A stretch of 32,578 nucleotides of DNA, taken from positions 1 through 32,578 of the forward strand of contig DATDXL010000045.1 of assembly GCA_036517235.1 (NCBI GenBank), written 5' to 3'. The DNA comes from 2-02-FULL-46-13 sp036517235. Lineage in GTDB: Bacteria; Patescibacteriota; Minisyncoccia; Phycocordibacterales; DSPV01. The notes beneath the pieces were generated by a model. That model saw only the letters and a list, made by a program, of their open reading frames with translations. It was not told where the DNA came from and made no database searches. The position numbers were made by a program, and so were the translations under genes. Shown here piece after piece: positions 21,321-28,651 of this stretch; position 1 is the stretch's first letter; each line of letters starts with the position of its first letter.

Positions 21321-21992
21321 ATGGGGAAGCGAGGTGTTAAACCAAAAGGGAAGGTAGAAATCGAGTGGTCTTCTGATTTTGCCTATGCGATTGGGCTACT
21401 TGCAACAGACGGGAATTTATCTTCTGATGGAAGACACATCAGTTTTGTGTCTAAAGATAAAGAACAAATAATTAATTTTAATAGAGCTCTTCGTTTAACT
21501 ACAAAGATCAGCAAGAAAGCAAGAGGTTCAGGAGAAGAAAAGAAATATTACTTTGTTCAGTTCAGTGACGTCCTTTTTTGTAAGTTTCTTCTTTCGATTG
21601 GATTTACCCCCGCTAAATCAAAAACACTCGGTGTTATTGCTGTACCGAAGAGATACTACCGGGATTTTTTGAGAGGAGTTTTTGATGGAGATGGTTACAC
21701 GTATTCTTATTGGGACAAGCGATGGCGATCAAGCTTCATGTTTTATGTGGGTTTTGTGTCAGCAAGTATTACTTTCGTTGAGTGGCTAAGAAGCGTAATT
21801 TTTCGGCGTTTAAAGGTCAGAGGTCATATCACAACCGCGACAAGAAAGAGCACCTATTATCAACTAAAATATGCAAAAAAAGACGGTCTAAAAGTAATTA
21901 GAATGATGTATTACCGTAAAGGCCAGATGTTTCTTTCCAGAAAATACTTGAAAATAAAGAAGATGTTGGCTATAGTTGGCGAGAAGTTTTAG
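21321..21992 (+). CDS. LAGLIDADG homing endonuclease
   Basis: 223 residues with two LAGLIDADG helices: AIGLLATDGNL (about 28-38) and FLRGVFDGDGY (about 114-124). Each ends with the acidic residue that binds the catalytic metal, so it is a monomeric double-motif enzyme. Typical flanking text is SSDGRHISFVSKDKEQI and RWRSSFMFYVGFVSAS. It cuts long double-stranded DNA sites and spreads its own gene. No intron or intein surrounds it: it has its own promoter, and its stop codon lies two bases before tRNA-Leu. It is more AT-rich than its neighbours, a sign of separate origin. The cleavage site may be the tRNA gene or its flank (inference). Confidence 0.9.
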   Translation: MGKRGVKPKGKVEIEWSSDFAYAIGLLATDGNLSSDGRHISFVSKDKEQIINFNRALRLTTKISKKARGSGEEKKYYFVQFSDVLFCKFLLSIGFTPAKSKTLGVIAVPKRYYRDFLRGVFDGDGYTYSYWDKRWRSSFMFYVGFVSASITFVEWLRSVIFRRLKVRGHITTATRKSTYYQLKYAKKDGLKVIRMMYYRKGQMFLSRKYLKIKKMLAIVGEKF

Positions 21993-21994
21993 AT

Positions 21995-22078
21995 GCGCGG
22001 GTGGCGAAACTAGAAGACGCAATAGCTTGAGGGGCTATCGCCCTCACGGGCGTGCAGGTGCAATTCCTGTCCCGCGCA
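21995..22078 (+). tRNA. tRNA-Leu(GAG), with atypical D- and T-loops
   Basis: Class II tRNA of 84 nt: acceptor GCGCGGG/CCCGCGC, discriminator A, D-stem GCG/CGC, anticodon stem ATAGC/GCTAT with loop TTGAGGG (anticodon GAG), long variable arm CGCCC-TCAC-GGGCG, T-stem GCAGG/CCTGT. The D-loop AAACTAGAAGA has no GG pair, and the T-loop is TGCAATT instead of TTCRANY. All stems are intact, so it is probably a working tRNA with a changed elbow. It follows the homing endonuclease gene by two bases. Confidence 0.85.
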
Positions 22079-22100
22079 TAATGTGAATAGGAGTAAAAGA

Positions 22101-22361
22101 TTGACGGTAAGAGTATATGGCAGAGTACAGGGCGTGTTCTTCCGTGCCTTTACACGGCGTACCGCACGGGCACTTGGTCTTGTGGGGACTGTTCAAAACC
22201 TCGATGATGGTTCGGTTGAGATTATCGCCGAAGGAGAGGAGGCGACCCTGAGGGAATTTTTGGAAAGTGTGAGGCGTGGATCGTACTTTTCTCACATCGA
22301 TTCTATCAAAGAGGTGTGGGGTGAGCCCAAGGGCTCATATTCGGGTTTTCGCATACGTTAG
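22101..22361 (+). CDS. acyP: Acylphosphatase
   Basis: 86 residues if started at TTG 22101, which has AGGAG (22089-22093) seven bases upstream. A GTG at 22083 lies only four bases after the tRNA and has no ribosome site. The family signature GRVQGVFFRAFTRRTARALGLVG holds the phosphate-binding loop with the catalytic arginine, and GTVQNLDDGSVEIIAEG holds the catalytic asparagine. The length and C-terminus (YSGFRIR, usually F.I.Y) fit. The enzyme hydrolyses acyl phosphates in the cytoplasm. It is probably co-transcribed with tRNA-Leu and followed by a perfect terminator. Confidence 0.9.
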   Translation: MTVRVYGRVQGVFFRAFTRRTARALGLVGTVQNLDDGSVEIIAEGEEATLREFLESVRRGSYFSHIDSIKEVWGEPKGSYSGFRIR

Positions 22362-22368
22362 AGCGAAG

Positions 22369-22406
22369 AAACATTCTAATATTCTGCAGAATATTAGAAT
22401 GTTTTT
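22369..22406 (+). terminator. Perfect-palindrome terminator after acyP
   Basis: The 16-base arm ACATTCTAATATTCTG (22371-22386) is followed directly by its reverse complement (22387-22402), then by TTTTTAT. A weaker stem AGGCG/CGCCT with a following T-run (22409-22439) may add to it. Confidence 0.8.
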
Positions 22407-22456
22407 ATAGGCGTCTCGTCTTCAAGCGCCTCTTTTTTTGCACTGTCTTGCACTAG

Positions 22457-22487
22457 ACGCTATTAGCTATTCGCTATACGCTATACC
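22457..22487 (+). repeat. GCTAT-type tandem tract before the adenosyltransferase gene
   Basis: CGCTAT-TAGCTAT-TCGCTATA-CGCTATA: four imperfect 7-8-mers just upstream of the ATG at 22489. Seen directly; possibly a spreading short repeat like the AAAGTTC tract at 18471. Confidence 0.5.
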
Positions 22488-22488
22488 T

Positions 22489-23049
22489 ATGGCGTTCTAT
22501 ACCAGAAAAGGAGATGGGGGAACCACAAAAACGCTCAAACAGAAGCCCGGAGATAGGGTCTCTAAGGCGTCCTGCACGACCGAAGCACTTGGTACGCTCG
22601 ATGAGCTGAATTCGTTTTTGGGATTGTGCAAGGTAAAGGCAAAAGGGTTGAAATGGAAAATAGAGGAGAAAACGCCCTCGGAGATAGTGAATCAGGCGCA
22701 GCAGAATCTTTTCATCGTGCAGGCAGAGATCGCGGGCGCCGAAAAAACCATTAAAGCCAGTAAGGTGGGGGAGGTTGAGACTTTGGTGGATGAAATGGAG
22801 AAACTGATGCCACCGATAAAATCTTTCTTCGTTTCGGGGGGTACGGAGGCAGGCGCACTGTTTGATGTTGCTCGTACGTTTGTGCGCCGTGCCGAGCGTA
22901 CAGTCATTCGCGCGGTGGAGGCCGGAGAAGTTTCAATTGGCGAGCACACTCGGGCGTACCTGAATCGTTTGTCCTCACTGTGCTACGCGTTAGCCCGATT
23001 TTCAAATTTCAAAGCGGATGTGAAAGAGGAGCCGCCCAGTTACGAGTAG
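22489..23049 (+). CDS. PduO-type ATP:cob(I)alamin adenosyltransferase
   Basis: 186 residues from the ATG at 22489; a longer start upstream would run through the repeat tract. Family motifs are YTRKGDGGTTKTL (ATP-binding N-terminus), ALGTLDELNSFLGLCK, NLFIVQAEIAG, FFVSGGTEAGALFDVARTFVRRAERTVIR (the conserved G-----H/FD.AR...RRAER) and YLNRLSSLCYALARF. It transfers the adenosyl group of ATP to corrinoid, giving adenosylcobalamin. No cobalamin pathway or B12-dependent enzyme is visible in the window, so it probably serves salvage of imported corrinoid. The histidine often found in GGT..ALLH is replaced by GGTEAGALFD. Confidence 0.9.
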   Translation: MAFYTRKGDGGTTKTLKQKPGDRVSKASCTTEALGTLDELNSFLGLCKVKAKGLKWKIEEKTPSEIVNQAQQNLFIVQAEIAGAEKTIKASKVGEVETLVDEMEKLMPPIKSFFVSGGTEAGALFDVARTFVRRAERTVIRAVEAGEVSIGEHTRAYLNRLSSLCYALARFSNFKADVKEEPPSYE

Positions 23050-23096
23050 CGAGCTTCCTTTTTTTAGTGTAATTTGTACTTGTCGCACTGCGACAT

Positions 23097-23169
23097 GGTG
23101 CCTATCGTATAGCGGTTATTACAATCCCCTGTGGAGGGATGAATTTGGGTTCGACTCCCAATAGGCACC
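23097..23169 (+). tRNA. tRNA-His(GTG)
   Basis: Acceptor GTGCCTA/TAGGCAC with discriminator C at 23169 and an encoded extra G (23097) facing it, the hallmark of bacterial tRNA-His. The D-loop AGCGGTTA carries GG. Anticodon stem ATCCC/GGGAT has loop CTGTGGA (anticodon GTG). The T-arm is TTGGG-TTCGACT-CCCAA. No CCA is encoded. Confidence 0.95.
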
Positions 23170-23311
23170 CAGCGTTATTTTTCTCCAAAAAAACCTTGTG
23201 TAGCAAGGACGCTTTCGGTTCTAGCCCGATACACCGTTTGCTAAAAAGAGGGTATTCTGGCAATATGCGAGCCAGATTAAGTCCTAAAACAATCAAATAG
23301 AGAGGAGCAAA

Positions 23312-24124
23312 ATGAAAGATACAACACCGTATCAGTTTGAACCCGGTAAACGCTGTGTTTTGGCGGAAATATACTTTCCCAAAAAGGCGGTATATCAAAG
23401 CGCAATGTACCAAGCTTTGATCCGCGGGCTAGACGAGGAAGATGTGCAAAAGAGGCTCGTAATCAACGCTCCAGTACTTTTCAAGACCGAGCTTTCCGCT
23501 TACCCACATTGGTTCGACCCGGAGCGGTACAAACGCATGACGCCGAGGACTGAGCCTTTATCAAACGAAGATATTCGACGGCGGATGAACATGTACAAAT
23601 CACCCTACTTCGGCTGGTCGCTGTACGAGACTGACGGCGTCTTTCTCGGGAAGTCGAGGAAAATGGATGACGAACGGTCGCAAATCATACGGCTTGTGTT
23701 TAAGCCGCTGAAAATGCCTCTCGAGAAGAAGGCCGAGAAAGCAGGAATGACCGCAGTGCATCGCTCCCTTCTCTACTTTGCGGTGGATGAATACGGCAAA
23801 GGAGGAAGCTATCTTCTCTGGAGTCCGCATCAGAAAGAGCGGTTTCTTGATCAGTACGATTGGGCGGGAAAAGAGCAGGCGTTTGCAGAGCGATACTTTG
23901 CAAAGGTGATGCGTGCTGTTGCAAGGTATCTTGACGACTGCGGTCTGTTCGTCTTTGGCTACCTAGTCCGGGCGTTTTGGAAATGGGTTGCCGAACTTGC
24001 CGCCCACTCTGACAGAAAATCCATCTGGAAAGGGAAACTTGAGGACGAAATTTGGGTATCAAGCATATTCGGTGTCAGCATCAATGTCGTGAGACCCATA
24101 AAGAAAAAACGCAAGATGGTATAA
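23312..24124 (+). CDS. Unknown protein, 270 residues
   Basis: A good ribosome site (GAGAGGAG) precedes the ATG. The product is rich in aromatic and basic residues and has no signal peptide or membrane helix. Noticeable parts are PYQFEPGKRCVLAEIYFP, HWFDPERYKRMTPRTEPLSNEDIRRRMNMYKSPYFGWSLYETDGVFLG and a Lys/Arg-rich end (RPIKKKRKMV). I recognise no family. It opens the accessory segment after tRNA-His and its stop overlaps the -10 box (TATAAT, 24120-24125) of the next gene. It may be a cargo or mobile-element gene. Confidence 0.65.
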   Translation: MKDTTPYQFEPGKRCVLAEIYFPKKAVYQSAMYQALIRGLDEEDVQKRLVINAPVLFKTELSAYPHWFDPERYKRMTPRTEPLSNEDIRRRMNMYKSPYFGWSLYETDGVFLGKSRKMDDERSQIIRLVFKPLKMPLEKKAEKAGMTAVHRSLLYFAVDEYGKGGSYLLWSPHQKERFLDQYDWAGKEQAFAERYFAKVMRAVARYLDDCGLFVFGYLVRAFWKWVAELAAHSDRKSIWKGKLEDEIWVSSIFGVSINVVRPIKKKRKMV

Positions 24125-24162
24125 TTCATCCAGATGTAAAATGAAACGAAAGGAATACAGAT

Positions 24163-24468
24163 ATGAAAAGAAACGGTAGCCGAAAGAATCGCAAGAAACA
24201 CAAAAAAGCTCTCCCGCGCCTCTCGGAACAAGCCTATAAAGACCTCAAACGCCTCTTTGAGTACCACAACGATGAGCATTCGTTCGATGAAAATCCAACC
24301 GAGATGCTCGAGTACCTCCTTGCGACAATCAAGGAATATGAGGAAAAGAAGATGTACGACCCACAAAGCGGATCTGTCAGAATGACCCTCTATGAAGCCT
24401 TCGATCCCGATTGGATCGAAAACCGCCGCCGGGAAAAATCCGAGCGGCTACACAAAAAAGCCGCATAG
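24163..24468 (+). CDS. Small basic unknown protein, 101 residues
   Basis: It has its own -10 box (24120-24125) and AAAGGA before the ATG. The N-terminus is strongly basic (KRNGSRKNRKKHKKALPRL), followed by a helical part (SEQAYKDLKRLFEYHNDEHSFDENPTEMLEYLLATIKEYEEKK) and a charged tail. It could bind nucleic acid, but no domain is recognised. A terminator follows. Confidence 0.6.
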   Translation: MKRNGSRKNRKKHKKALPRLSEQAYKDLKRLFEYHNDEHSFDENPTEMLEYLLATIKEYEEKKMYDPQSGSVRMTLYEAFDPDWIENRRREKSERLHKKAA

Positions 24469-24480
24469 GCGACAGAGTAC

Positions 24481-24515
24481 ACCCGCTTCTCCAACGAGAG
24501 GCGGGTTTTCTTTTT
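24481..24515 (+). terminator. Intrinsic terminator
   Basis: ACCCGC plus TCTC pairs with GAGA plus GCGGGT around CAAC, followed by TTTCTTTTT. It separates the plus-strand accessory genes from the convergent recombinase gene. Confidence 0.8.
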
Positions 24516-24547
24516 AGACAATAAGTGAGTCATAGGGTGGGGTAAAT

Positions 24548-26218
24548 TTAGACAAACTCTACGGGTTGAAGCTCAGGAATGTAGATTGTCGTATCATTTA
24601 TCCTCTCAAAAACAGTTCTAACGTCCTCTACGACGGCACCCCTTAAGTTGGTTATTTGGACGTTTTGTCTATACGCCAATGATTTCTTGGCGAACATCAC
24701 GGCAATCGGGATGGGTTTTTGCTTTTTATTGAGGCATACGGACCCTGTTTGCGCCAATGCGCGTATTATTTTGCTAGGAATCGCGTTTACTAGCTTCCCG
24801 CCCGATACTTCAAATCGGTCCCAAAACAACCCCAGATATAGCCTTTTGAGTTCGTAGGGGGCGGCTTTATAGGTTTCGCCAATGTTCCTGCAAAGGGCGA
24901 GAACTTGCTGTATTACATCAACTTTAATATTTCGGTTCCTTTCAAGCTTACCAATCTCATCATCAACGCCAGCAATCTGTTCGCGGTATCGGTTTTTGAT
25001 TTTAGTGAAATCCGCATCATTCAATACGCCAGAGATAAGTTTTTCCTCCGCTGTTTCAAGTTTTCTCTCAAGGTTGGCGCGGGTAGCCAGCAACGAACTC
25101 TTTTGTCCGCCAACCTCTTGTCGTTTGCGGTCATAGATTGATTGCACCTTCGCCGCTACTTTTTCTATAAAAGTGGAAGAAAATTCAATGCCGCAAAATT
25201 CATCCTCAACAACTGATTCAACGTCTGCCAGAGGAACGCCTTTATCTTCCGCCATCGGCATTTTCCCATTCTTTGGGTAGCACCTGTAGTAGGATTTCTT
25301 TTTCTCTGGATGGTGTTCACCAGTAAGACGTAATCCACTTACAGCTGAGAATAAGAATCCACGGAGAAGAAAGTCGTATTTTCTTTTCCGACAGGCAAAG
25401 CGATTATGTTCAGCTTTTACTTGCTGACACCGTTCAAACTGTTCCCTCGTGATTATCGGCTTATGTTTCCCCATCTTTATCAGACCTCGCCAGCGCATTT
25501 CACCGTAGTAGAAAGGACACTCAAGAATCTCATACATTAAACTGATTGCGGGCATTTTTCCCGAGCTTGTAACAAAACCTTTCTTATACAAAGCATCCCT
25601 AATGTCCAAGACCGAATACCCGCCAGTGGAATACATTTTGAATGCTTCTGCGATAAGAGGCGCCCTAGTAGGGTCTATGGTTATTATTCGCTTGTCTGAA
25701 TTCTCTTTTTCTCCAGCATTGAAGTATCCGATTGGGGCTCTCGTTACCCACCAGCCATCATTGAACTTCTGCTCCATGCTCTTTAGCGTTTTACGTGATG
25801 TTATCTGCGACTGAAGTTGATTAACGCCTGCAATAATTAAGTCCATAAAATTTCCCTCGGGTGTATTTTCAATTCCAGGTTGGGAAACTGAGAAAAGCTT
25901 AACCCCCTTTTTTTCTAACAGCGCCTTGATTGTCATGTGGTCAAGGGCATTCCGTGCAAGTCGGTCCGTATCAAGCACAAATACCGCCCCTATATCTTCG
26001 TCTTCATCCACCCTAATCAACATATCCTGAAGACCAGCTCGATTCATATTTGTGGCAGATTTTCCCGCATCAATAAATACACCGTCTATCGCAAGAACAT
26101 ATTTATCGTTAGCCTCAACCGCTTTTTCACACAAGTTTTGTTGCGTCTTAAGTGAGAGCCGTCCATCCTTGGCTTGCTCTTCGGTTGATACTCGGCAGTA
26201 GATAAGTGCTTTTTCCAT
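24548..26218 (-). CDS. Large serine recombinase
   Basis: 556 residues. The N-terminal resolvase domain (about 1-150) has YCRVSTEEQ with the nucleophile Ser11, SLKTQQNLC, DAGKSATNMNRAGLQDML and VLDTDRLARN. The recombinase domain (about 160-265) has PIGYFNAGE, TIDPTRAPLIAEAFKMYSTGGYSVLDIRDALYKKGF and CPFYYGEMRWRG. A zinc-ribbon position follows, then a long coiled coil (about 365-430) and a C-terminal part. Such enzymes insert and excise mobile DNA between short att sites. Odd point: where relatives have CxxCG, this protein reads FSAVSG, so the first zinc ligand pair is missing, although YYRC remains. It lies nine bases after a zinc-ribbon/SH3-like gene on the same strand. Confidence 0.9.
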   Translation of the reverse strand: MEKALIYCRVSTEEQAKDGRLSLKTQQNLCEKAVEANDKYVLAIDGVFIDAGKSATNMNRAGLQDMLIRVDEDEDIGAVFVLDTDRLARNALDHMTIKALLEKKGVKLFSVSQPGIENTPEGNFMDLIIAGVNQLQSQITSRKTLKSMEQKFNDGWWVTRAPIGYFNAGEKENSDKRIITIDPTRAPLIAEAFKMYSTGGYSVLDIRDALYKKGFVTSSGKMPAISLMYEILECPFYYGEMRWRGLIKMGKHKPIITREQFERCQQVKAEHNRFACRKRKYDFLLRGFLFSAVSGLRLTGEHHPEKKKSYYRCYPKNGKMPMAEDKGVPLADVESVVEDEFCGIEFSSTFIEKVAAKVQSIYDRKRQEVGGQKSSLLATRANLERKLETAEEKLISGVLNDADFTKIKNRYREQIAGVDDEIGKLERNRNIKVDVIQQVLALCRNIGETYKAAPYELKRLYLGLFWDRFEVSGGKLVNAIPSKIIRALAQTGSVCLNKKQKPIPIAVMFAKKSLAYRQNVQITNLRGAVVEDVRTVFERINDTTIYIPELQPVEFV

Positions 26219-26227
26219 GAGATTGAA

Positions 26228-26746
26228 TTATCGGACTTTAATGTATTCCATTGGCAGATATCCCGTTTCGCCAGCGAAATCGCCATCAAGGATACGGACT
26301 TTTCTAACGCCGAGAGAACCGCGGTCAATCACCAGAACTTTTGTTTCGCTTTTTACGAAGAACGCATCGCCGCCAAGGACTAACTCGGTAAGCCCAGCTG
26401 TATCTTTCGCCAACGCCGCCTTAGCGAATGTTTTTTGTGCTTCCTCGGTCCGCGTGAGCAGGACTTGGTCTTGTCCTTCAACGCTAACCGTTCCTTCCGA
26501 TCCGATATTAGGAAGTTTGTTTGGAGTAGGGGTTGTCGTTACGGGCTCGTTTACGCCACCTACATTTTCCGCCACCTTATTTGCCGATTTTCCTACCGAG
26601 AAGATAAAGAGCAGAATAAGCGCGAGTAGAATTACAAGAAACGGATGCCTATTAAACCACGACCTCAAATCGCTTTGGCAATTCGGGCATTTCTTCGCCT
26701 TTTTCGGTATATCCGTCTGGCAGTGCTTACATTTTTTTGTTTCCAT
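26228..26746 (-). CDS. Zinc-ribbon, single-TM, SH3-like protein
   Basis: 172 residues. An N-terminal zinc ribbon (CKHCQTDIPKKAKKCPNCQSDL; Cys at 6, 9, 20, 23) is followed by one transmembrane helix (about 34-51), a Pro/Thr linker and a C-terminal domain (about 92-172) ending in VRKVRILDGDFAGETGYLPMEYIKVR, which has the shape of a bacterial SH3 domain. It is therefore anchored in the membrane, with the ribbon on one side and the SH3-like domain on the other. It is the upstream partner of the serine recombinase. The function is unknown. Confidence 0.7.
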   Translation of the reverse strand: METKKCKHCQTDIPKKAKKCPNCQSDLRSWFNRHPFLVILLALILLFIFSVGKSANKVAENVGGVNEPVTTTPTPNKLPNIGSEGTVSVEGQDQVLLTRTEEAQKTFAKAALAKDTAGLTELVLGGDAFFVKSETKVLVIDRGSLGVRKVRILDGDFAGETGYLPMEYIKVR

Positions 26747-27167
26747 GTTCGTTATTAAGTTGCTAATACTTTGGTGTTCTTATGCAAAAAGCCCACCACG
26801 GGTAGAGGCTCGGAGCCTCTCATACCACTTTCGTGATATGGCAGGACATGCGATCCCATGATGGGTTCTTTATGCACGTCCTGACTTTTTGACCATACTC
26901 CAGAGAAATCTCCGAAGGTTAGGTCTTTCCGACTATTCAGTTGTGGCTTCATTATATACTTCATGTTGTGATTTCCAAGCCGACTTACGAGTTAACTTTT
27001 GCGATATTATTTCTTCAAATTGCTGTCTATTGTTGGTTAGTCGTTTTTTCGCCATCAGAATCCTTTTCGCCAGAGACGCTATCCAGAGCCGTCTTTTTCT
27101 CTTTTTCGTAAAAATTGTCAAAAATGGCGTTAACAAGTTCAGTAATTGATATATCTCATATAGGCGG
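26747..27167. other. 421-bp region without a confident gene
   Basis: It holds the hairpin AGAGGCT-CGG-AGCCTCT (26803-26819) and CAGGACATGC/GCACGTCCTG-like pairing at about 26843-26882. A minus-strand open frame (26933-27289, 118 codons) is rich in basic residues but overlaps the SEC-C gene and has no recognisable domain. An att site of the nearby recombinase could lie here; I could not identify a repeat to prove it. Confidence 0.4.
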
Positions 27168-27512
27168 GTGCGTGGTGCGTATCTGGAAGCATTATGTATG
27201 GTCACAAAGTTGAAATTCCCAGAGGCGAGACACATCGTTGGTATTGCTACAGAATCTGGTTTGAACGAAATCCGTTCAGAGGATGCCATTTATCTCGACG
27301 CTAGCCGTTGGGACGATAAGTTAGAGAGTGAGGCACGGCGCTTGCAAAAGGAAGCTAATATTCTGATTGCGCCCCAAGAAACCTATGCGCACGTGGAAGA
27401 ATATCCTAGTGAGAAAAAGAAGGAGGAACCAGGAAGAAATGACCGATGTCCTTGTGGTAGTGGAAAAAAATTCAAGAGATGCTGTCTCAATAGGAAAAGG
27501 GTCTATTGGTAA
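27168..27512 (+). CDS. SEC-C motif protein, possibly N-terminally truncated
   Basis: 114 residues from a GTG at 27168. The C-terminus GRNDRCPCGSGKKFKRCC is a complete SEC-C zinc motif, as at the end of SecA and many small bacterial proteins. The N-terminal part (LEALCMVTKLKFPEARHIVGIATESGLNEIRSEDAIYLDASRWDD) is well formed but starts abruptly. The frame is open upstream only to 27150 with no ATG and no clear ribosome site. It may be a fragment of a longer protein. Its role is unknown. Confidence 0.65.
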   Translation: MRGAYLEALCMVTKLKFPEARHIVGIATESGLNEIRSEDAIYLDASRWDDKLESEARRLQKEANILIAPQETYAHVEEYPSEKKKEEPGRNDRCPCGSGKKFKRCCLNRKRVYW

Positions 27513-27571
27513 TCAGATTTGTTTGACAGGGAAATGTAAAAGTGTAGATTGGTGTCGGAGAAAGGATTTAT

Positions 27572-28042
27572 ATGAATCTACCACGAGATGTTCACGACCT
27601 CGAGATATCAGAGGAAAGGCGGGCGTTTCTCGCGCAACACTGGTCTTTAGTCAGGTTTGAAGTACCATCAGCTCAAGAGGGATCTGAGTTCCAATATTAC
27701 CTCGTTGGTCTGCTTCGCGACTTTATGCTTTGGCTAACGCCCGACAATGAAGCCGATGCGACCATGATGGAAAACCATCCGACTTGGAATGGTAATGAGG
27801 GCGGGATTGGCCTTCACGTTCACGGCGTTTATATCTCGCACTGCAAGATGTACCTCTTTGACGGAAGAGAGGAAAGCCGTTCGCCTTACAGCGAGTTTCA
27901 ACCATGGAAGGGTGTAATCTTCCGAGACCACGATTCACAAAGTAACACCCTGAAGGTGTTCTTGATTGCAGACGCATTTGAGCGCTTTCTCAAACAGAAA
28001 GGCTTAGAACACACACGCCACAACGCGAAGAAAACTCGGTAG
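27572..28042 (+). CDS. Unknown protein, 156 residues
   Basis: Starts after AAAGGA with ATG. Soluble, no signal or membrane helix. The text includes RAFLAQHWSLVRFEVPS, FQYYLVGLLRDFMLWLTPDNEADATMMENHPTWNGNEGGIGLHVHGVYISHCKMYLF and LIADAFERFLKQKGLEHTR. The HVHGVYISHC stretch could bind a metal, but this is only a guess. It is followed by a strong terminator. No family is recognised. Confidence 0.6.
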   Translation: MNLPRDVHDLEISEERRAFLAQHWSLVRFEVPSAQEGSEFQYYLVGLLRDFMLWLTPDNEADATMMENHPTWNGNEGGIGLHVHGVYISHCKMYLFDGREESRSPYSEFQPWKGVIFRDHDSQSNTLKVFLIADAFERFLKQKGLEHTRHNAKKTR

Positions 28043-28048
28043 TGGTGC

Positions 28049-28074
28049 AAAGCGGGCTTCGGCTCGCTTTTTTG
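28049..28074 (+). terminator. Intrinsic terminator with TTCG tetraloop
   Basis: AAAGCGGGC (28049-28057) and GCTCGCTTT (28062-28070), loop TTCG, followed by TTT. Nine pairs with one wobble. Confidence 0.85.
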
Positions 28075-28186
28075 TTAAGTTGCGAAAGTAGAAACGTTAG
28101 TGATAAATGCCAACCTTTCCGCTATACTTTGCATATAATCCCTATCACTAAAGACCTGAATAACATCCTGAAAGGGACCCAAATTT

Positions 28187-28585
28187 ATGAACGCATATCT
28201 AGCTATAAAATTCAAAGAAGATTTCAGTAACAGGAGTCTCATTGAAAATATTTGTACTGCTCTTGAGATAGTGGGGGTACAAACTACGGTTATGGTTCGC
28301 GATCTTGAGAAGTGGGGCAAAACGAAATTTACTCCGCAAGAGATGATGAGCAAGGCTTTTGAAGAGACTGATAAAGCAGACATTCTAATAATCGAGTTCT
28401 CGGAGAAGGGGGTAGGATTAGGAATTGAGGCCGGGTATGCTTTAGCGAAAGGAAAACCGATTATCGTTATCGCTAAAACCGGCTCCGAAATATCCGATAC
28501 CCTTAAGGGTCTTGCGAAGGATATCATTTTTTATGCTGAGCCTGACGAGTTGTCTGAGAAATTCCAACGCTTCATTTATTCCTAA
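28187..28585 (+). CDS. Nucleoside 2-deoxyribosyltransferase-like protein
   Basis: 132 residues. The Rossmann-like pattern KADILIIEFSEKGVGLGIEAGYALAKGKPIIVIAKTGS carries the catalytic-type glutamate in GIEAGYA and the phosphate/ribose loop, as in the NDT/DNPH1 (Rcl) family. The N-terminus (MNAYLAIKFKEDFSNRSLIENICTALEIVGVQT) matches the first strand and helix. Members transfer or hydrolyse deoxyribosyl bonds in nucleotide salvage or clean-up; which one applies here is open. A -10 box TATAAT lies near 28134-28139. It stands alone after a terminator. Confidence 0.75.
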   Translation: MNAYLAIKFKEDFSNRSLIENICTALEIVGVQTTVMVRDLEKWGKTKFTPQEMMSKAFEETDKADILIIEFSEKGVGLGIEAGYALAKGKPIIVIAKTGSEISDTLKGLAKDIIFYAEPDELSEKFQRFIYS

Positions 28586-28651
28586 CATAAACTCTGGCTC
28601 TGAGAGTGCAGAGGAAACTACAGATATTTTTTCCGCTTTAAGCTTCACGTT

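Noticed and set aside
23097..23169. tRNA-His as attachment site of the serine recombinase
   Set aside because: No repeat of the tRNA 3' end was found on the far side of the recombinase, and large serine recombinases seldom use tRNA genes.
23200..23240. tRNA T-arm-like text after tRNA-His (GGTTCTAGCCCGATACACC)
   Set aside because: No matching acceptor, D-arm or anticodon arm could be assembled upstream.
26933..27289. Minus-strand 118-codon frame
   Set aside because: It overlaps the SEC-C gene, has no recognisable domain and no supporting signals; it is kept only as a remark in the gap entry.
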